Source: a virus. From it: 33,274 bases of DNA. The first letter of the stretch is position 1. Each line of letters begins with the position of its first letter. Position numbers and translations under genes: made by a program. The notes beneath the pieces are model-generated. The model ran no database searches, had not been told where the DNA came from, and worked only from the letters and a program-made list of their open reading frames with translations. Shown here piece by piece: positions 7,086 to 14,615 of the stretch. The stretch is taken from the IMG/VR virus record IMGVR_UViG_3300042356_000980, positions 1-33,274 of that record. One strand, written 5' to 3'.

Positions 7086-7390
7086 GCCGTTTCAGGCTCT
7101 AGTTTAATTTGCAATGGGAAATTATTACTGCGAGCACATAAGGTAACTTCAATTCCTTTTTGCTCAGCAATCTCGTAAGGCAGTACAGCCACTACCGCAG
7201 CCCCTTGAGAATGAATATCTTCCATAATTTTTACTGCTGTTTGCGTGGTATAATTAAAAAAATCAATTAAAGTTTCAATCACAAACTCCATGCTGGTTTG
7301 ACTGTCATTCAAATAAATGATTTTAAACATAGGAGGCTCTTTGATACCTTCAACAGTTTTTATTTTTGCGATAGCATCAGATTGTGACAT
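7082..7390 (-). CDS. clpS: ClpS-like N-degron adaptor
   Basis: Homologue of ClpS, which binds proteins with destabilising N-terminal residues and delivers them to ClpAP. The 102 residues span the whole family: a flexible N-terminus, then PPMFKIIYLNDSQTSMEFVIETL (from 19) and the IMEDIHSQGAAVVAVL region. Residues that grip the N-degron amino group are conserved (Asn28, Asp29, His60). The second acidic residue common after ND is Ser30. No ClpA or ClpP is in the window, so it would act on host ClpAP; whether it helps or blocks degradation cannot be read from sequence. It lies directly after hsp20 and has its own TAAATA-hairpin leader and an AAAGGA ribosome site. Confidence 0.88.
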   Translation of the reverse strand: MSQSDAIAKIKTVEGIKEPPMFKIIYLNDSQTSMEFVIETLIDFFNYTTQTAVKIMEDIHSQGAAVVAVLPYEIAEQKGIEVTLCARSNNFPLQIKLEPETA

Positions 7391-7407
7391 TTATGGTCCT
7401 TTGAAAT

Positions 7408-7439
7408 AGTGGAGGGCACCCTGCCCTCCACTGTATTTA
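7408..7439 (-). promoter_or_regulatory. TAAATA motif plus perfect 10-bp hairpin ahead of clpS
   Basis: Minus-strand TAAATA (7434-7439) is followed after one base by a 10-bp perfect stem, AGTGGAGGGC/GCCCTCCACT (7408-7432), with a 5-base loop. The clpS Shine-Dalgarno follows about ten bases later. The sequence after the stem is ATTTCAAAGG, too poor in T for a good terminator. The stem begins with the same AGTGGA as the curlin leader hairpin. Confidence 0.5.
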
Positions 7440-7449
7440 CTATATTATA

Positions 7450-7893
7450 CTAGTTTGCGTAAGTAATCGCAATAGTCTTTGGTTTCATTGCGTCAGGAAG
7501 TCGACGTTCTAACTTGATAGTTAAAATGCCATCTTGAGATAATGCACTAATAACTTCAACATAATTGTCAAGAGTAAAAGAACGAACAAAACGACGGGCA
7601 CTGATGCCGTGGTGTTCGTAAGTATGACCCTCGGGTAATTCTGTTACAGGCTTTTCGCCAGTGATAATTAGTTGACCCTCATTGACATTCACTTCTACTT
7701 CACCTTGAGTAAAGCCGGCAACCGCTACTTGGATTTCGTAGGTGTTCTCGCCTGTTTTTAAGATGTTGTATGGTGGATAGTTGGTATTGCTGTTAGCCGT
7801 GTCAATTTGATTTGTGATGCGATCAAATAAACGGTCAATACCAATGGAATTGCGATAGAATGGACTAAGGTCCAGAGTTGTGATTTTTGTCAT
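7450..7893 (-). CDS. hsp20: Small heat-shock protein, IbpA/Hsp20 type
   Basis: A 147-residue alpha-crystallin-domain chaperone that holds unfolding proteins without ATP. The N-terminal arm includes FYRNSIGIDRLFDRI as in IbpA. The alpha-crystallin domain covers about 40-135 (YEIQVAVAGF, LIITGEK, RRFVRSFTL, DGILTIKL) and ends in PDAMKP with a C-terminal I-x-I anchor (IAI). Hsp20 genes of this type are common in T4-like phages of aquatic bacteria, where a role in folding or virion assembly is usually proposed. It is flanked on both sides by strong hairpins and has an AAAGGAG ribosome site, suggesting high, separately controlled expression. Confidence 0.94.
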   Translation of the reverse strand: MTKITTLDLSPFYRNSIGIDRLFDRITNQIDTANSNTNYPPYNILKTGENTYEIQVAVAGFTQGEVEVNVNEGQLIITGEKPVTELPEGHTYEHHGISARRFVRSFTLDNYVEVISALSQDGILTIKLERRLPDAMKPKTIAITYAN

Positions 7894-7920
7894 TGTTTTC
7901 TCCTTTGTTAAGCAAGTGAC

Positions 7921-7960
7921 ATACTGTGGACCCGACCATCGGCATCCACAGTATTATTTA
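7921..7960 (-). promoter_or_regulatory. TAAATA motif plus long hairpin leader of hsp20
   Basis: Minus-strand TAAATA (7955-7960) abuts a 10-bp perfect stem, ATACTGTGGA/TCCACAGTAT (7921-7954), with an inner CCGA/TCGG stem. No T run follows it. The hsp20 Shine-Dalgarno is outside the stem, so this is not a simple masking thermometer. TAAATA overlaps the stop codon of the upstream gene. The GTGGA/TCCAC core is shared with the curlin and clpS leaders. Confidence 0.5.
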
Positions 7961-8200
7961 GTATCGTTCGTTGGCTACATCAATAACTTGATATTGTAAC
8001 CAAGGGCGCAATTCTAGATCAGCCGGATTCCAAGTCATAACAAACAAACTAAAATGCTCGGCTTGGTCAAATCCAACTCTATGGTGATATTTTATTGTTT
8101 TGTAAGTATAGCGGACGCCATACCTTTCTGCCCAACTCTTTACTTCTCTTTTGATATCTTCCAGTTCGTTGTTGTAACGAACATCAAATCTGATATACAC
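7958..8200 (-). CDS. Small unknown protein between hsp20 and bS21
   Basis: An 80-residue protein if read from the GTG at 8200, just after the bS21 stop. The open frame can also be read from a GTG at 8266, but that would run 65 bases inside bS21. Neither start has a clear Shine-Dalgarno, so the start is uncertain. It has a beta strand (VYIRFDVRY), a charged helix (ELEDIKREVKSWAERYG), another strand (YTYKTIKYHHRVGF) and an aromatic C-terminus (LFVMTWNPADLELRPWLQYQ). I do not recognise it. Position and coding look support a real gene that may be coupled to bS21. Confidence 0.65.
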   Translation of the reverse strand: MYIRFDVRYNNELEDIKREVKSWAERYGVRYTYKTIKYHHRVGFDQAEHFSLFVMTWNPADLELRPWLQYQVIDVANERY

Positions 8201-8201
8201 A

Positions 8202-8426
8202 TCAATACTGTTTTTTAGGAAGTTGCTGACTGCGTAACTGTTTACGCCAACGTGCTTTTGCGGCACCTTTTTTGCGTTTACGTTCTGTTGTTGGTTTTTC
8301 GTATGTTTCTCTAGCTCGTAAATCTTCTAACAGGCCGGATTCTTGCACTTTTTTCTTGAATTTTCTAAGAGCTTTTTCTACATTGCCGTCAGTGATTAGT
8401 ACCGAATTTCCGTAGAATTGCTTCAT
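8202..8426 (-). CDS. rpsU: Ribosomal protein bS21
   Basis: A 74-residue homologue of small-subunit protein bS21, which helps the 30S subunit select mRNA starts near the anti-Shine-Dalgarno. It has the family layout: a short strand, then [22 protein letters not shown] and the hallmark [12 protein letters not shown], followed by a basic helix and tail. Length matches the bacterial family (about 70). bS21 is known from several large phages and is thought to redirect host ribosomes to phage messages; that role is inference here. It starts by a 4-base ATGA overlap with the end of clpX, and a TAAATA lies 29 bases upstream of its ATG inside clpX. Confidence 0.94.
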   Translation of the reverse strand: MKQFYGNSVLITDGNVEKALRKFKKKVQESGLLEDLRARETYEKPTTERKRKKGAAKARWRKQLRSQQLPKKQY

Positions 8427-9628
8427 AAATTTTCTTGCAATAGTGTCATAGGCGTATTTACCTGGGTTTTATTGATTGTCACTTGTAAAATGTCAGCTTT
8501 TCGGTAACGTGGTAAGTCAAACATATGACATAGCAATACCCGCTCTAGTTCACTATGTAACCCTCTGGCACCGGTTCGAGTATTAAGGGTACGTTCTGCT
8601 ATAATGTCCAGGCTTTCTGCATCAAATAACAATTCAACTCCATCTTGATCAAATAACCACTTGTATTGACCAACAAAGTTGTGTTGAACTTCGGTTAAAA
8701 TACTAATCAACTGCGGTTTTGTTAAATTATGTAAACTAACATAACTACTAAACCGGCCAACAAACTCTGGTATTAACCCGTATCGAACCAAATCATCAGG
8801 ACTAACTTCTGCTAAATCAACCTCTACTGGATCGGTCAACTTGGCATTAAACCCCATGCTGGTGCCCTGAAGCCGAGTTTTTACAATATTTTCTAAACCA
8901 ACAAATGCGCCGCCGGCAATGAATAAAATATTAGTAGTATCAATTTCAATGCCGTCGCTGGTGGCCTGTTTTCGACTTCCTTGCGGTATAATTTTGCACT
9001 TGGTTCCTTCTACTAACTTTAGCAGGGCCTGTTGTACTCCCTCGCCACTTACATCTTTGCTCACAGTGGCACTTTCGCTCTTACGACTGATTTTATCAAT
9101 TTCATCTAGAAAAATAATGCCACGTTGACAGCGGTCTACATCATTATTGGCTGCAGTATACAAACGAGCAATAAGACTTTCAACATCGTCACCCACATAG
9201 CCCGCTTCGGTCAAGGTAGTGGCATCAGCAACAACAAATGGCACATCAAGATAGCGAGCAACTGAGCGGGCCATAAGTGTTTTACCGGTACCGGTTGGCC
9301 CGATCATCAGGATATTGCCTTTGGATATTTCTGTGGCAGTATCTAAGTTATTGATTCGTTTGTAATGATTGGTTATGGCCACGGCCAATACAATTTTAGC
9401 TGTGTCCTGCCCTACAACATATTGATTTAAGTAATCACGAATGTCCCTAGGATCTGGGATTGATTTTTTTGTTGGGTCTTTCTTGCCAGATTTTTTAGTA
9501 TCTTTAAGCAGATTATTGCAAAGATCCACACACTCATTACAAATGGCCACGGTGTGACTGACAATTATTTTACCAACTGTATCTTTGTGTTTATTACAAA
9601 AACTACAGTGACTTAAGGTGTCTGTCAT
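8423..9628 (-). CDS. clpX: ClpX-type AAA+ unfoldase
   Basis: A full-length ClpX homologue (401 residues against 424 in E. coli), an ATP-driven hexameric unfoldase that normally feeds ClpP. The N-terminal zinc domain has C8, C11, C30 and C33. Walker A is at 110-117 (GPTGTGKT), Walker B at 171-176 (IIFLDE) and the pore loop at 143-146 (GYVG). The C-terminal sensor region TRTGARGL is present. Two functional loops differ from E. coli: RKH is RKQ (219-221), and the ClpP-docking IGF loop is MGF (258-260). No clpP is in the window, so it may use host ClpP, reprogram its substrate choice, or work as an unfoldase alone, for example in virion assembly. Its ATG follows the previous stop by one base, and bS21 follows with an ATGA overlap. 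Confidence 0.95.
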   Translation of the reverse strand: MTDTLSHCSFCNKHKDTVGKIIVSHTVAICNECVDLCNNLLKDTKKSGKKDPTKKSIPDPRDIRDYLNQYVVGQDTAKIVLAVAITNHYKRINNLDTATEISKGNILMIGPTGTGKTLMARSVARYLDVPFVVADATTLTEAGYVGDDVESLIARLYTAANNDVDRCQRGIIFLDEIDKISRKSESATVSKDVSGEGVQQALLKLVEGTKCKIIPQGSRKQATSDGIEIDTTNILFIAGGAFVGLENIVKTRLQGTSMGFNAKLTDPVEVDLAEVSPDDLVRYGLIPEFVGRFSSYVSLHNLTKPQLISILTEVQHNFVGQYKWLFDQDGVELLFDAESLDIIAERTLNTRTGARGLHSELERVLLCHMFDLPRYRKADILQVTINKTQVNTPMTLLQENL

Positions 9629-9629
9629 G

Positions 9630-11189
9630 TTATCCTAACTTGGGATATTGTTGTAAACGAAGTGCTATATGGTCGCGTTCGGCATTGCTTAATAACTCTG
9701 GATCGTATTCACCAGAATCAATTTTGTTAATTAGATGATCGATGTAGGCATCGTTGTATGCATAATTGTCGCTGAGATCTTTATCAACTTGAATCCAGTT
9801 TACTCCATTAAATTTATACAGAGCACTGGGTAGTTGATCAACCCGCAAGAACATATCACCTTTTTTTACATTTGTTGGAAATTTAGACCCAAATCCTTGA
9901 ACCTCACCGGTTGGTCCCGTGGGCACATTATCTGCTTCAAGTACTAACTGATCTTGATACTCTGGGCGTTCCCATGGTAGTTGATCAATGGCCCCGGCGT
10001 GATATAATTTTTCATACCGTTTCATTGTATCGCCTGGATGAGCAAATTTCCATGCTCGTTTAGCTGTACGATTTAGTTTACTTTCTTGATCTAGCACCTC
10101 CGATTCATTGTTGGTGGAGGCATCGGGCAAAGACTTATTAAACATCCAGCCTGGTGGGCTCGGGTCAACATCAACTTTCTCAGGCTGAATCATTGGATCT
10201 TTGGCAAGCTCGTTAAGCGGAGCAGATGCATTAGGATTAGTTCCAGTAACATCTTGACGTAATATCTCATCTGCATGATAATAGTCTTCTACGGGTATAT
10301 GTGTATGCTGATCTTTTTTGGCCTCTTGCATAGACTTATTAATCTGATCTATTTGGTCATCTGTTAACTGCCCATCACCAGCTTCATACTCTGATTCATC
10401 TTCTTTTTTCTTCTTAGAATTGAATAAATCAATACTATGTTCCCATTCAAAGGCCTTAGTGGCTGCCAATAATAATGTCAAGGCTAGCGGATCAAACACA
10501 ATAACAATAAGGATAATAACCCAGCGTACTGCTCGTTCTAATACATTTGTATCGGGGTCGTCGCCATATATTAACGCCGCAATATATTTAATTGGTCCTA
10601 CTTCTGCGTCTACCTTGCGGGCGGCACTAGCAACAGGAGCTCTCTGTTCCTGTAGTCCGGTAATTTCTTTTTGTGCTTTAGAGATATCATTTTGCAAGGC
10701 AGTCCGCTCTCGACCTTGACTACGTCGGAGGTTCGCAGCTTTATCTGCGCCTTGTTCGCTTGAACTGCGTGACATAGTTTGATCCACTGCGGCATCCATC
10801 TGAGACAGGGCTTTTCTTGCAGCTTCAATGTTATCTTTTTGGGTTCGAATTTTATCATCAAATATTTGTACCTGCGCCTGTACATCTCCAGATGGTATTG
10901 CCTGATCTAAATGCGCCTTGCTGAGGAATCCAAATACCCCCATGGAAGTCAGGACCATTAATACCATCACCGCCGAAGATAGATATAATTTGTATTGTAT
11001 CTCGGCCTGTTTCCAGTACTTGTGTAACCATAATACTGTGACAATTTTACCAATTTCCAAACTTCCACCGAGAACTACAATAGGCCAAAAGGCCGCGGCA
11101 AATATAGCAGTTAAGCCTAGTATAGAATAAACTGCAGCCGATAAACTAAGTATCAGTGCGGTAACAAGGGTCATATATCCAAAAAGCAT
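9630..11189 (-). CDS. Large membrane protein with coiled coil and acidic linker, unknown function
   Basis: A 519-residue membrane protein. It has three or four hydrophobic helices in the first 95 residues, a long charged coiled-coil region (about 105-195), another membrane segment (about 220-245, WVIILIVIVFDPLALTLLL), then a hydrophilic, acidic, probably disordered stretch (about 260-420). A compact C-terminal domain follows (KKGDMFLRVDQLPSALYKFNG, about 443-463). The mix of membrane anchor, coil and small folded tail suggests a cell-envelope or virion-associated role, but I do not recognise a characterised family. It starts at 11189, eight bases after a TAAATA that overlaps the preceding stop codon. 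There is no clear Shine-Dalgarno. Confidence 0.85.
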   Translation of the reverse strand: MLFGYMTLVTALILSLSAAVYSILGLTAIFAAAFWPIVVLGGSLEIGKIVTVLWLHKYWKQAEIQYKLYLSSAVMVLMVLTSMGVFGFLSKAHLDQAIPSGDVQAQVQIFDDKIRTQKDNIEAARKALSQMDAAVDQTMSRSSSEQGADKAANLRRSQGRERTALQNDISKAQKEITGLQEQRAPVASAARKVDAEVGPIKYIAALIYGDDPDTNVLERAVRWVIILIVIVFDPLALTLLLAATKAFEWEHSIDLFNSKKKKEDESEYEAGDGQLTDDQIDQINKSMQEAKKDQHTHIPVEDYYHADEILRQDVTGTNPNASAPLNELAKDPMIQPEKVDVDPSPPGWMFNKSLPDASTNNESEVLDQESKLNRTAKRAWKFAHPGDTMKRYEKLYHAGAIDQLPWERPEYQDQLVLEADNVPTGPTGEVQGFGSKFPTNVKKGDMFLRVDQLPSALYKFNGVNWIQVDKDLSDNYAYNDAYIDHLINKIDSGEYDPELLSNAERDHIALRLQQYPKLG

Positions 11190-11199
11190 AGACTAATAT

Positions 11200-11424
11200 T
11201 TATTTGGATTCAAATCGAGTTAATGCAAGGTTAATTTCTCTTTCAGCGGTGACAATGCGGCATTCTAGTTGGCGGATACGTTTTTCACAGTGTAATACTC
11301 GTATGGCCAAGAATATTGTAATGGCAACAATGATGGTAAAGCTGGCGCCCCAGCCGACAATAATGCTATAGGTCCAGTACCACAAACTGTCAATACCCTG
11401 GGTTAATAAATTAACAGAAGTCAT
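11200..11424 (-). CDS. Small single-pass membrane protein with coiled coil
   Basis: A 74-residue protein from the ATG at 11424; an in-frame TTG further up would overlap the BI-1 gene. One membrane helix (ASFTIIVAITIFLAIRVL) is followed by a charged amphipathic helix (CEKRIRQLECRIVTAEREI). No known family recognised. It sits between the BI-1-like gene and the 519-residue membrane protein, all in one direction with minimal spacing, so a shared membrane-associated function is possible. Confidence 0.72.
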   Translation of the reverse strand: MTSVNLLTQGIDSLWYWTYSIIVGWGASFTIIVAITIFLAIRVLHCEKRIRQLECRIVTAEREINLALTRFESK

Positions 11425-11425
11425 A

Positions 11426-12094
11426 CTATTCTTTACGCCCGCCAAATAATTGTAATAGATTGATAAACAAATTGATAAAATCCATGTACAGGTTTAATGC
11501 CCCCGATACCTCGGCTACTCCGGTACTGTCCTGACTAACCATTTCACGGATTTTTTGGGTGTCGTAGGCTGTTAATCCTAAAAAAATTATAATGGCCAAT
11601 GCCGAGATAACCATCTGCATCACAGTACTACCAATAAAGATATTAACAATACTGGCAAGGATAATAGCAATAAGCCCCACAATCATAAACTTACCCATGC
11701 TATCCAGACTGGTCTTGGTAAAATATCCGTAGACACTCATGGTAATAAACAGAATAGCTGCGCCAAAAAATGCACCAATGATACTGGTGCCAGTGTACAC
11801 TACAAAGATTGAACTCATACTCAGTCCCATTAGGGCGGCAAACAATTGCAACATGGTCTGGGCCTGGAGTTTAGTTGCTTTGGTCATGGCCCAAGACATG
11901 GCAAAAATCATGGCCAGCGGAGCAAATATCACAATCCATTTCATGACACCTGTAAAAAAGAACTGCATGAGTGCAGGACTGGTCGATACCAAATAACTTA
12001 CTACCATGCTAGTAATCACAGCCAAGGACATGTTATTATACACCCGTAACATGGCACTATTTACTTCTGTGGCGCCTCGATAAACTGCTTCCAT
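11426..12094 (-). CDS. Bax inhibitor-1 / YccA-YbhL family membrane protein
   Basis: A 222-residue polytopic membrane protein with about seven helices. I use the ATG at 12094, which has an AAGGAG ribosome site; the open frame runs 73 codons further up but that part overlaps the next gene. Strong family signatures shared with E. coli YbhL/YccA are LSMSSIFVVYTGTSIIGAFF, SVYGYFTKTSLDSMG, the conserved GLTAYDTQKIREM and the C-terminal LNLYMDFINLFINLLQLFG. YccA binds and restrains the membrane protease FtsH, and BI-1 proteins can also act as calcium leak channels. A phage copy could protect phage membrane proteins or alter FtsH activity; that is inference. Family assignment is firm. Confidence 0.92.
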   Translation of the reverse strand: MEAVYRGATEVNSAMLRVYNNMSLAVITSMVVSYLVSTSPALMQFFFTGVMKWIVIFAPLAMIFAMSWAMTKATKLQAQTMLQLFAALMGLSMSSIFVVYTGTSIIGAFFGAAILFITMSVYGYFTKTSLDSMGKFMIVGLIAIILASIVNIFIGSTVMQMVISALAIIIFLGLTAYDTQKIREMVSQDSTGVAEVSGALNLYMDFINLFINLLQLFGGRKE

Positions 12095-12110
12095 TTTATT
12101 TCTCCTTAAA

Positions 12111-12332
12111 TTATTCCGGTTTGCCGCCGGTGCACGAACCATCTGCAAACCAAAGATCTTGTGCCTGTTTTTGATATTCAGCCAGGTCATTATCTTTGCG
12201 TTCTTCTTCTTCAAGCCACAACATTTTTTGATGCTGATACAGGTCTTCACTAAGAGCATGCCAGCCAAGACATTTGCCAGTGGGGCTACGACCACATCCG
12301 CACAGGCCGGCAACTTTAGAGTTTGGCATCAT
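12111..12332 (-). CDS. Small CDGSH-like Cys/His protein
   Basis: A 73-residue hydrophilic protein. I start it at the ATG at 12332 (AGGA upstream) just inside the end of the preceding gene. Near the N-terminus it has C-G-C-G-R-S-P-T-G-K-C-L-G-W-H, a three-Cys one-His pattern close to the CDGSH iron-sulphur motif (C-x-C-x2-S/T-x3-P-x-C-D-G-x-H) but one residue shorter and lacking CDG. The rest is a charged helix (LYQHQKMLWLEEEERK) with one more Cys near the end. It may bind a 2Fe-2S cluster or zinc. It is followed by the BI-1 gene. Gene call good, cofactor uncertain. Confidence 0.68.
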   Translation of the reverse strand: MMPNSKVAGLCGCGRSPTGKCLGWHALSEDLYQHQKMLWLEEEERKDNDLAEYQKQAQDLWFADGSCTGGKPE

Positions 12333-12585
12333 TAATTTGTTTCCTAAGATTAATATTTTGTTCCAACATCTCTTGTGCCAATCTTTTATAGTAAGTGGCA
12401 TCATCATGCGTTTGTACATGCTGTGGAATTGTTTTAATTTCTTGCATTACTCGAGTAGGTATATTATTTTTTCCAATAAAATATCCAACCGCTCCACCAA
12501 GGATAGACCAATAAATGGGCCTAAATAATATCCAAATACATCCCCATACAATTAAAATCGCCCAAAACCATAAAAATGCTTCCAT
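12316..12585 (-). CDS. Small membrane protein, unknown function
   Basis: An 89-residue protein with an N-terminal hydrophobic hairpin (about 4-40, Trp-rich, containing GGAVGYFIGKN) and a charged, helical C-terminal half. Its end overlaps the start of the CDGSH-like gene by 17 bases. The ATG follows the previous stop codon by two bases. No family recognised; membrane anchoring is the only safe statement. Confidence 0.75.
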   Translation of the reverse strand: MEAFLWFWAILIVWGCIWILFRPIYWSILGGAVGYFIGKNNIPTRVMQEIKTIPQHVQTHDDATYYKRLAQEMLEQNINLRKQINDAKL

Positions 12586-12587
12586 GT

Positions 12588-12797
12588 CTACTCGTCCCGG
12601 GGCATGTTAGCTGCTTCTTTAACTAACTCAAGTAACTGTTCAATACTTGGAACCATAATTTTAGCATTACGCCAGTCATCTTCGCCGTTTTTACCGCCGA
12701 TGTCAATTAAAAATCCATTGTCATACATGGTGATACTAAAATGGTCATTTACTGTAGTGAGCTTGTCACTGATTTTATTGATTGGTTTCCTTGCCAT
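12588..12797 (-). CDS. Small acidic protein, unknown function
   Basis: A 69-residue soluble protein: a basic N-terminus (MARKPINKISDK), a beta-rich middle (HFSITMYDNGFLIDIGGKNGEDDW) and a C-terminal helix (SIEQLLELVKEAANM). Its ATG overlaps the stop codon of the preceding mini-gene as TAATG, so translation is probably coupled. No known domain recognised. The compact fold and conserved-looking Gly/Asp turn suggest a real small phage protein. Confidence 0.75.
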   Translation of the reverse strand: MARKPINKISDKLTTVNDHFSITMYDNGFLIDIGGKNGEDDWRNAKIMVPSIEQLLELVKEAANMPRDE

Positions 12798-12901
12798 TAT
12801 TTGTCCTCGAGTTTATCTGCACAATCTTTACATTTACAAATGATCAACACTACTAACAGTGAAATAATAATTACCAATGTTCCTTCAACTAGCCACATCA
12901 T
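12797..12901 (-). CDS. 34-residue membrane mini-protein with CKCKDC motif
   Basis: A very short gene in the gap after the DNA ligase. The ATG at 12901 overlaps the ligase stop (ATGA type) and has AGGAG upstream. The product begins MMWLVEGTL, has a single hydrophobic helix (LVIIISLLVVLII) and ends in a cytoplasmic-type tail with CKCKDC and acidic/basic residues. The stop overlaps the next ATG as TAATG. Perfect fit between two coupled genes plus a good ribosome site make it likely real. Function unknown; the three Cys could bind metal. Confidence 0.7.
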   Translation of the reverse strand: MMWLVEGTLVIIISLLVVLIICKCKDCADKLEDK

Positions 12902-14301
12902 AATTTTTCTCCTGGTTCAAATCCTCGGAATCTTACAAATCTTGGAAATCGTAAACTATAAGTTCCATCCTGATTTTGAGTTACAGCATCAGCTTGGACT
13001 TCAACCACTCGACCAAGTAAATCAGTCCTGGCAGCCCAATACTCGTTACGATCGCTATCAGACAGACCACTACCAACATTGACACAAATATTTCGTTCAT
13101 CATCTACTCCTTCACATATTATAGCACCCAACCGGCCAAGATTGCGACCGGTTCCTTCTTCAAATCCCACAATATTTAAGTCTACTGTAATAGTGGGTTT
13201 CCATTTCATCCAAAATGTACTACGGCGACACTCGTATGGGGCATCAATATCCTTAATCATAATGCCTTCAAATCCTGCAGCCACTGCATCATGGGCATAG
13301 CGGCGCAATACGTCATGCCCTTCGGCTGTGCTTAGGTCAACTTCAATGCCGTCCATGATGCGAACATAATCAGTGAGTTCTTCAAATACCGCACGATACT
13401 GTTCGAGTGTGGCCAGGCGCTTGTGTTGTTGAGCATTCCAATATCCACGCTCAAAGTCCGTTAGTGGCACAATATCAAAAACACTATACACCATACCTTC
13501 GGTTTTGACATCACTTTTGCGTTGTGCCTGCTTCATTAGGGCTTGGAATGATTCACCAATGATTTCACCATCCAGGACAAAACCGTTAGGATTAGTGGTA
13601 AAGAATTTGGCAAACTTATTTCTAATACTGTCAATTGATTCTACAATATGCGGAAAGTTCTCAAATGGTTTGCCGTTACGACTGTATAAATTAGTGCTGG
13701 TTCTAGTCACTACCGCCAAGACACGTACACCATCTAACTTTTGCTCCAGTCGTTTAACCCCGGTCATCTTGGCCACATGTTTGTTTGAGTCGGTGGCCAG
13801 TTGACATTCAAATACTGGGATCTTCCATTCTGTATTATCCAGTACCTTGTTCAGGGTACGTTCGGTAATGCCACAGCGTAGATCTTTGATAATGACTCTA
13901 CGGCATAGATTGTTCCACTCTACGGTATCAAACTGCTCCGACATAAACTCAATAGCTGTCTTGGCATTATGGCCTGTAAGGCTACGAGTGCGTAGTGCTT
14001 CTAGCATGGCCCAGAACTTTGGCCAAGGATTTTCTTTGTCTTCTAATCCTTCGGTTTCGGGAACTTTCTTTACACCAAACACATAATAGGGGTTGTAGGC
14101 CTGGTAGCAGTTGAACAAAAAACATTGAGCATTTGAGCTTCCTAATTTAGCAGCCATTAGAGCTTTTTCAATTACTGATTCTTTGTGTAAACGGCTGTCG
14201 CTACTTTCTAAATCTCGTATCCAGTCTGCGGCCAGTTTGATTCCTTCAAATTGTGGAGCGGTATAATCTATTGTATGAGTATTTACTCTTACCATCCCCA
14301 T
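12898..14301 (-). CDS. ATP-dependent DNA ligase
   Basis: A 467-residue DNA ligase that seals nicks during phage replication and repair. The adenylated lysine is K188 in the motif EQKLDGVR. Further nucleotidyltransferase motifs follow: LYSRNG (205-210), LDGEIIG (243-249), GFEGIMIKD (343-351) and WMKWKP (364-369). An OB-type C-terminal domain completes the fold. The N-terminal 170 residues are a helical DNA-binding region like that of T4 gp30. The start overlaps the previous stop as TAATG; a second ATG two codons later is also possible. It heads a set of small phage genes. Confidence 0.94.
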   Translation of the reverse strand: MGMVRVNTHTIDYTAPQFEGIKLAADWIRDLESSDSRLHKESVIEKALMAAKLGSSNAQCFLFNCYQAYNPYYVFGVKKVPETEGLEDKENPWPKFWAMLEALRTRSLTGHNAKTAIEFMSEQFDTVEWNNLCRRVIIKDLRCGITERTLNKVLDNTEWKIPVFECQLATDSNKHVAKMTGVKRLEQKLDGVRVLAVVTRTSTNLYSRNGKPFENFPHIVESIDSIRNKFAKFFTTNPNGFVLDGEIIGESFQALMKQAQRKSDVKTEGMVYSVFDIVPLTDFERGYWNAQQHKRLATLEQYRAVFEELTDYVRIMDGIEVDLSTAEGHDVLRRYAHDAVAAGFEGIMIKDIDAPYECRRSTFWMKWKPTITVDLNIVGFEEGTGRNLGRLGAIICEGVDDERNICVNVGSGLSDSDRNEYWAARTDLLGRVVEVQADAVTQNQDGTYSLRFPRFVRFRGFEPGEKL

Positions 14302-14615
14302 TATTTTAAATCCATAATATGATTAATAACGGCTGTTGCTTCTGGAAAGCCTTGTTTCTCTTTTGAGAGAACTATAGTTTCAATCATGTCCATTTGGATA
14401 TTGTATAATCCAGATACAAAGGTCATAATATCTTCTTTTTTCATCTTGTAAGTAATTTTATATTGCTTTTCTAGCTGAGCTTTTTCAACTTCGTTCTTTA
14501 AAGCGTCATACCAAACAACTTTAGGCGCCGTTGGATTAATGTGACGACCATCATCCGGTGTAGGAGCTTCATTCATACACTTACGCATGAATGCGTCAAA
14601 GTCTTCGGCGTTCAT
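14301..14615 (-). CDS. Small unknown phage protein before the ligase
   Basis: A 104-residue soluble, mainly helical protein (FDAFMRKCMNEA, ALKNEVEKAQLEKQYK, FVSGLYNIQMDMIETIVLS). No signal peptide, membrane segment or known motif. It overlaps both neighbours as TAATG, placing it in a coupled run from the promoter at 14979-15007 through this gene to the ligase. The context suggests an early or replication-linked function, but nothing in the protein itself shows one. Confidence 0.78.
   Translation of the reverse strand: MNAEDFDAFMRKCMNEAPTPDDGRHINPTAPKVVWYDALKNEVEKAQLEKQYKITYKMKKEDIMTFVSGLYNIQMDMIETIVLSKEKQGFPEATAVINHIMDLK

Noticed and set aside
7408-7954. The two hairpins flanking hsp20 as ordinary terminators
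   Set aside because: Neither has a T run on either strand, and both follow TAAATA directly, so leader structures fit better.
12095-12313. A 73-residue N-terminal extension of the BI-1 protein
   Set aside because: It overlaps the CDGSH-like gene in another frame, lacks membrane character typical of the family start, and the ATG at 12094 has a good AAGGAG site.
12333-12419. An N-terminal extension of the CDGSH-like protein
   Set aside because: It overlaps the coding end of the 89-residue membrane protein, and an ATG at 12332 has an AGGA site.
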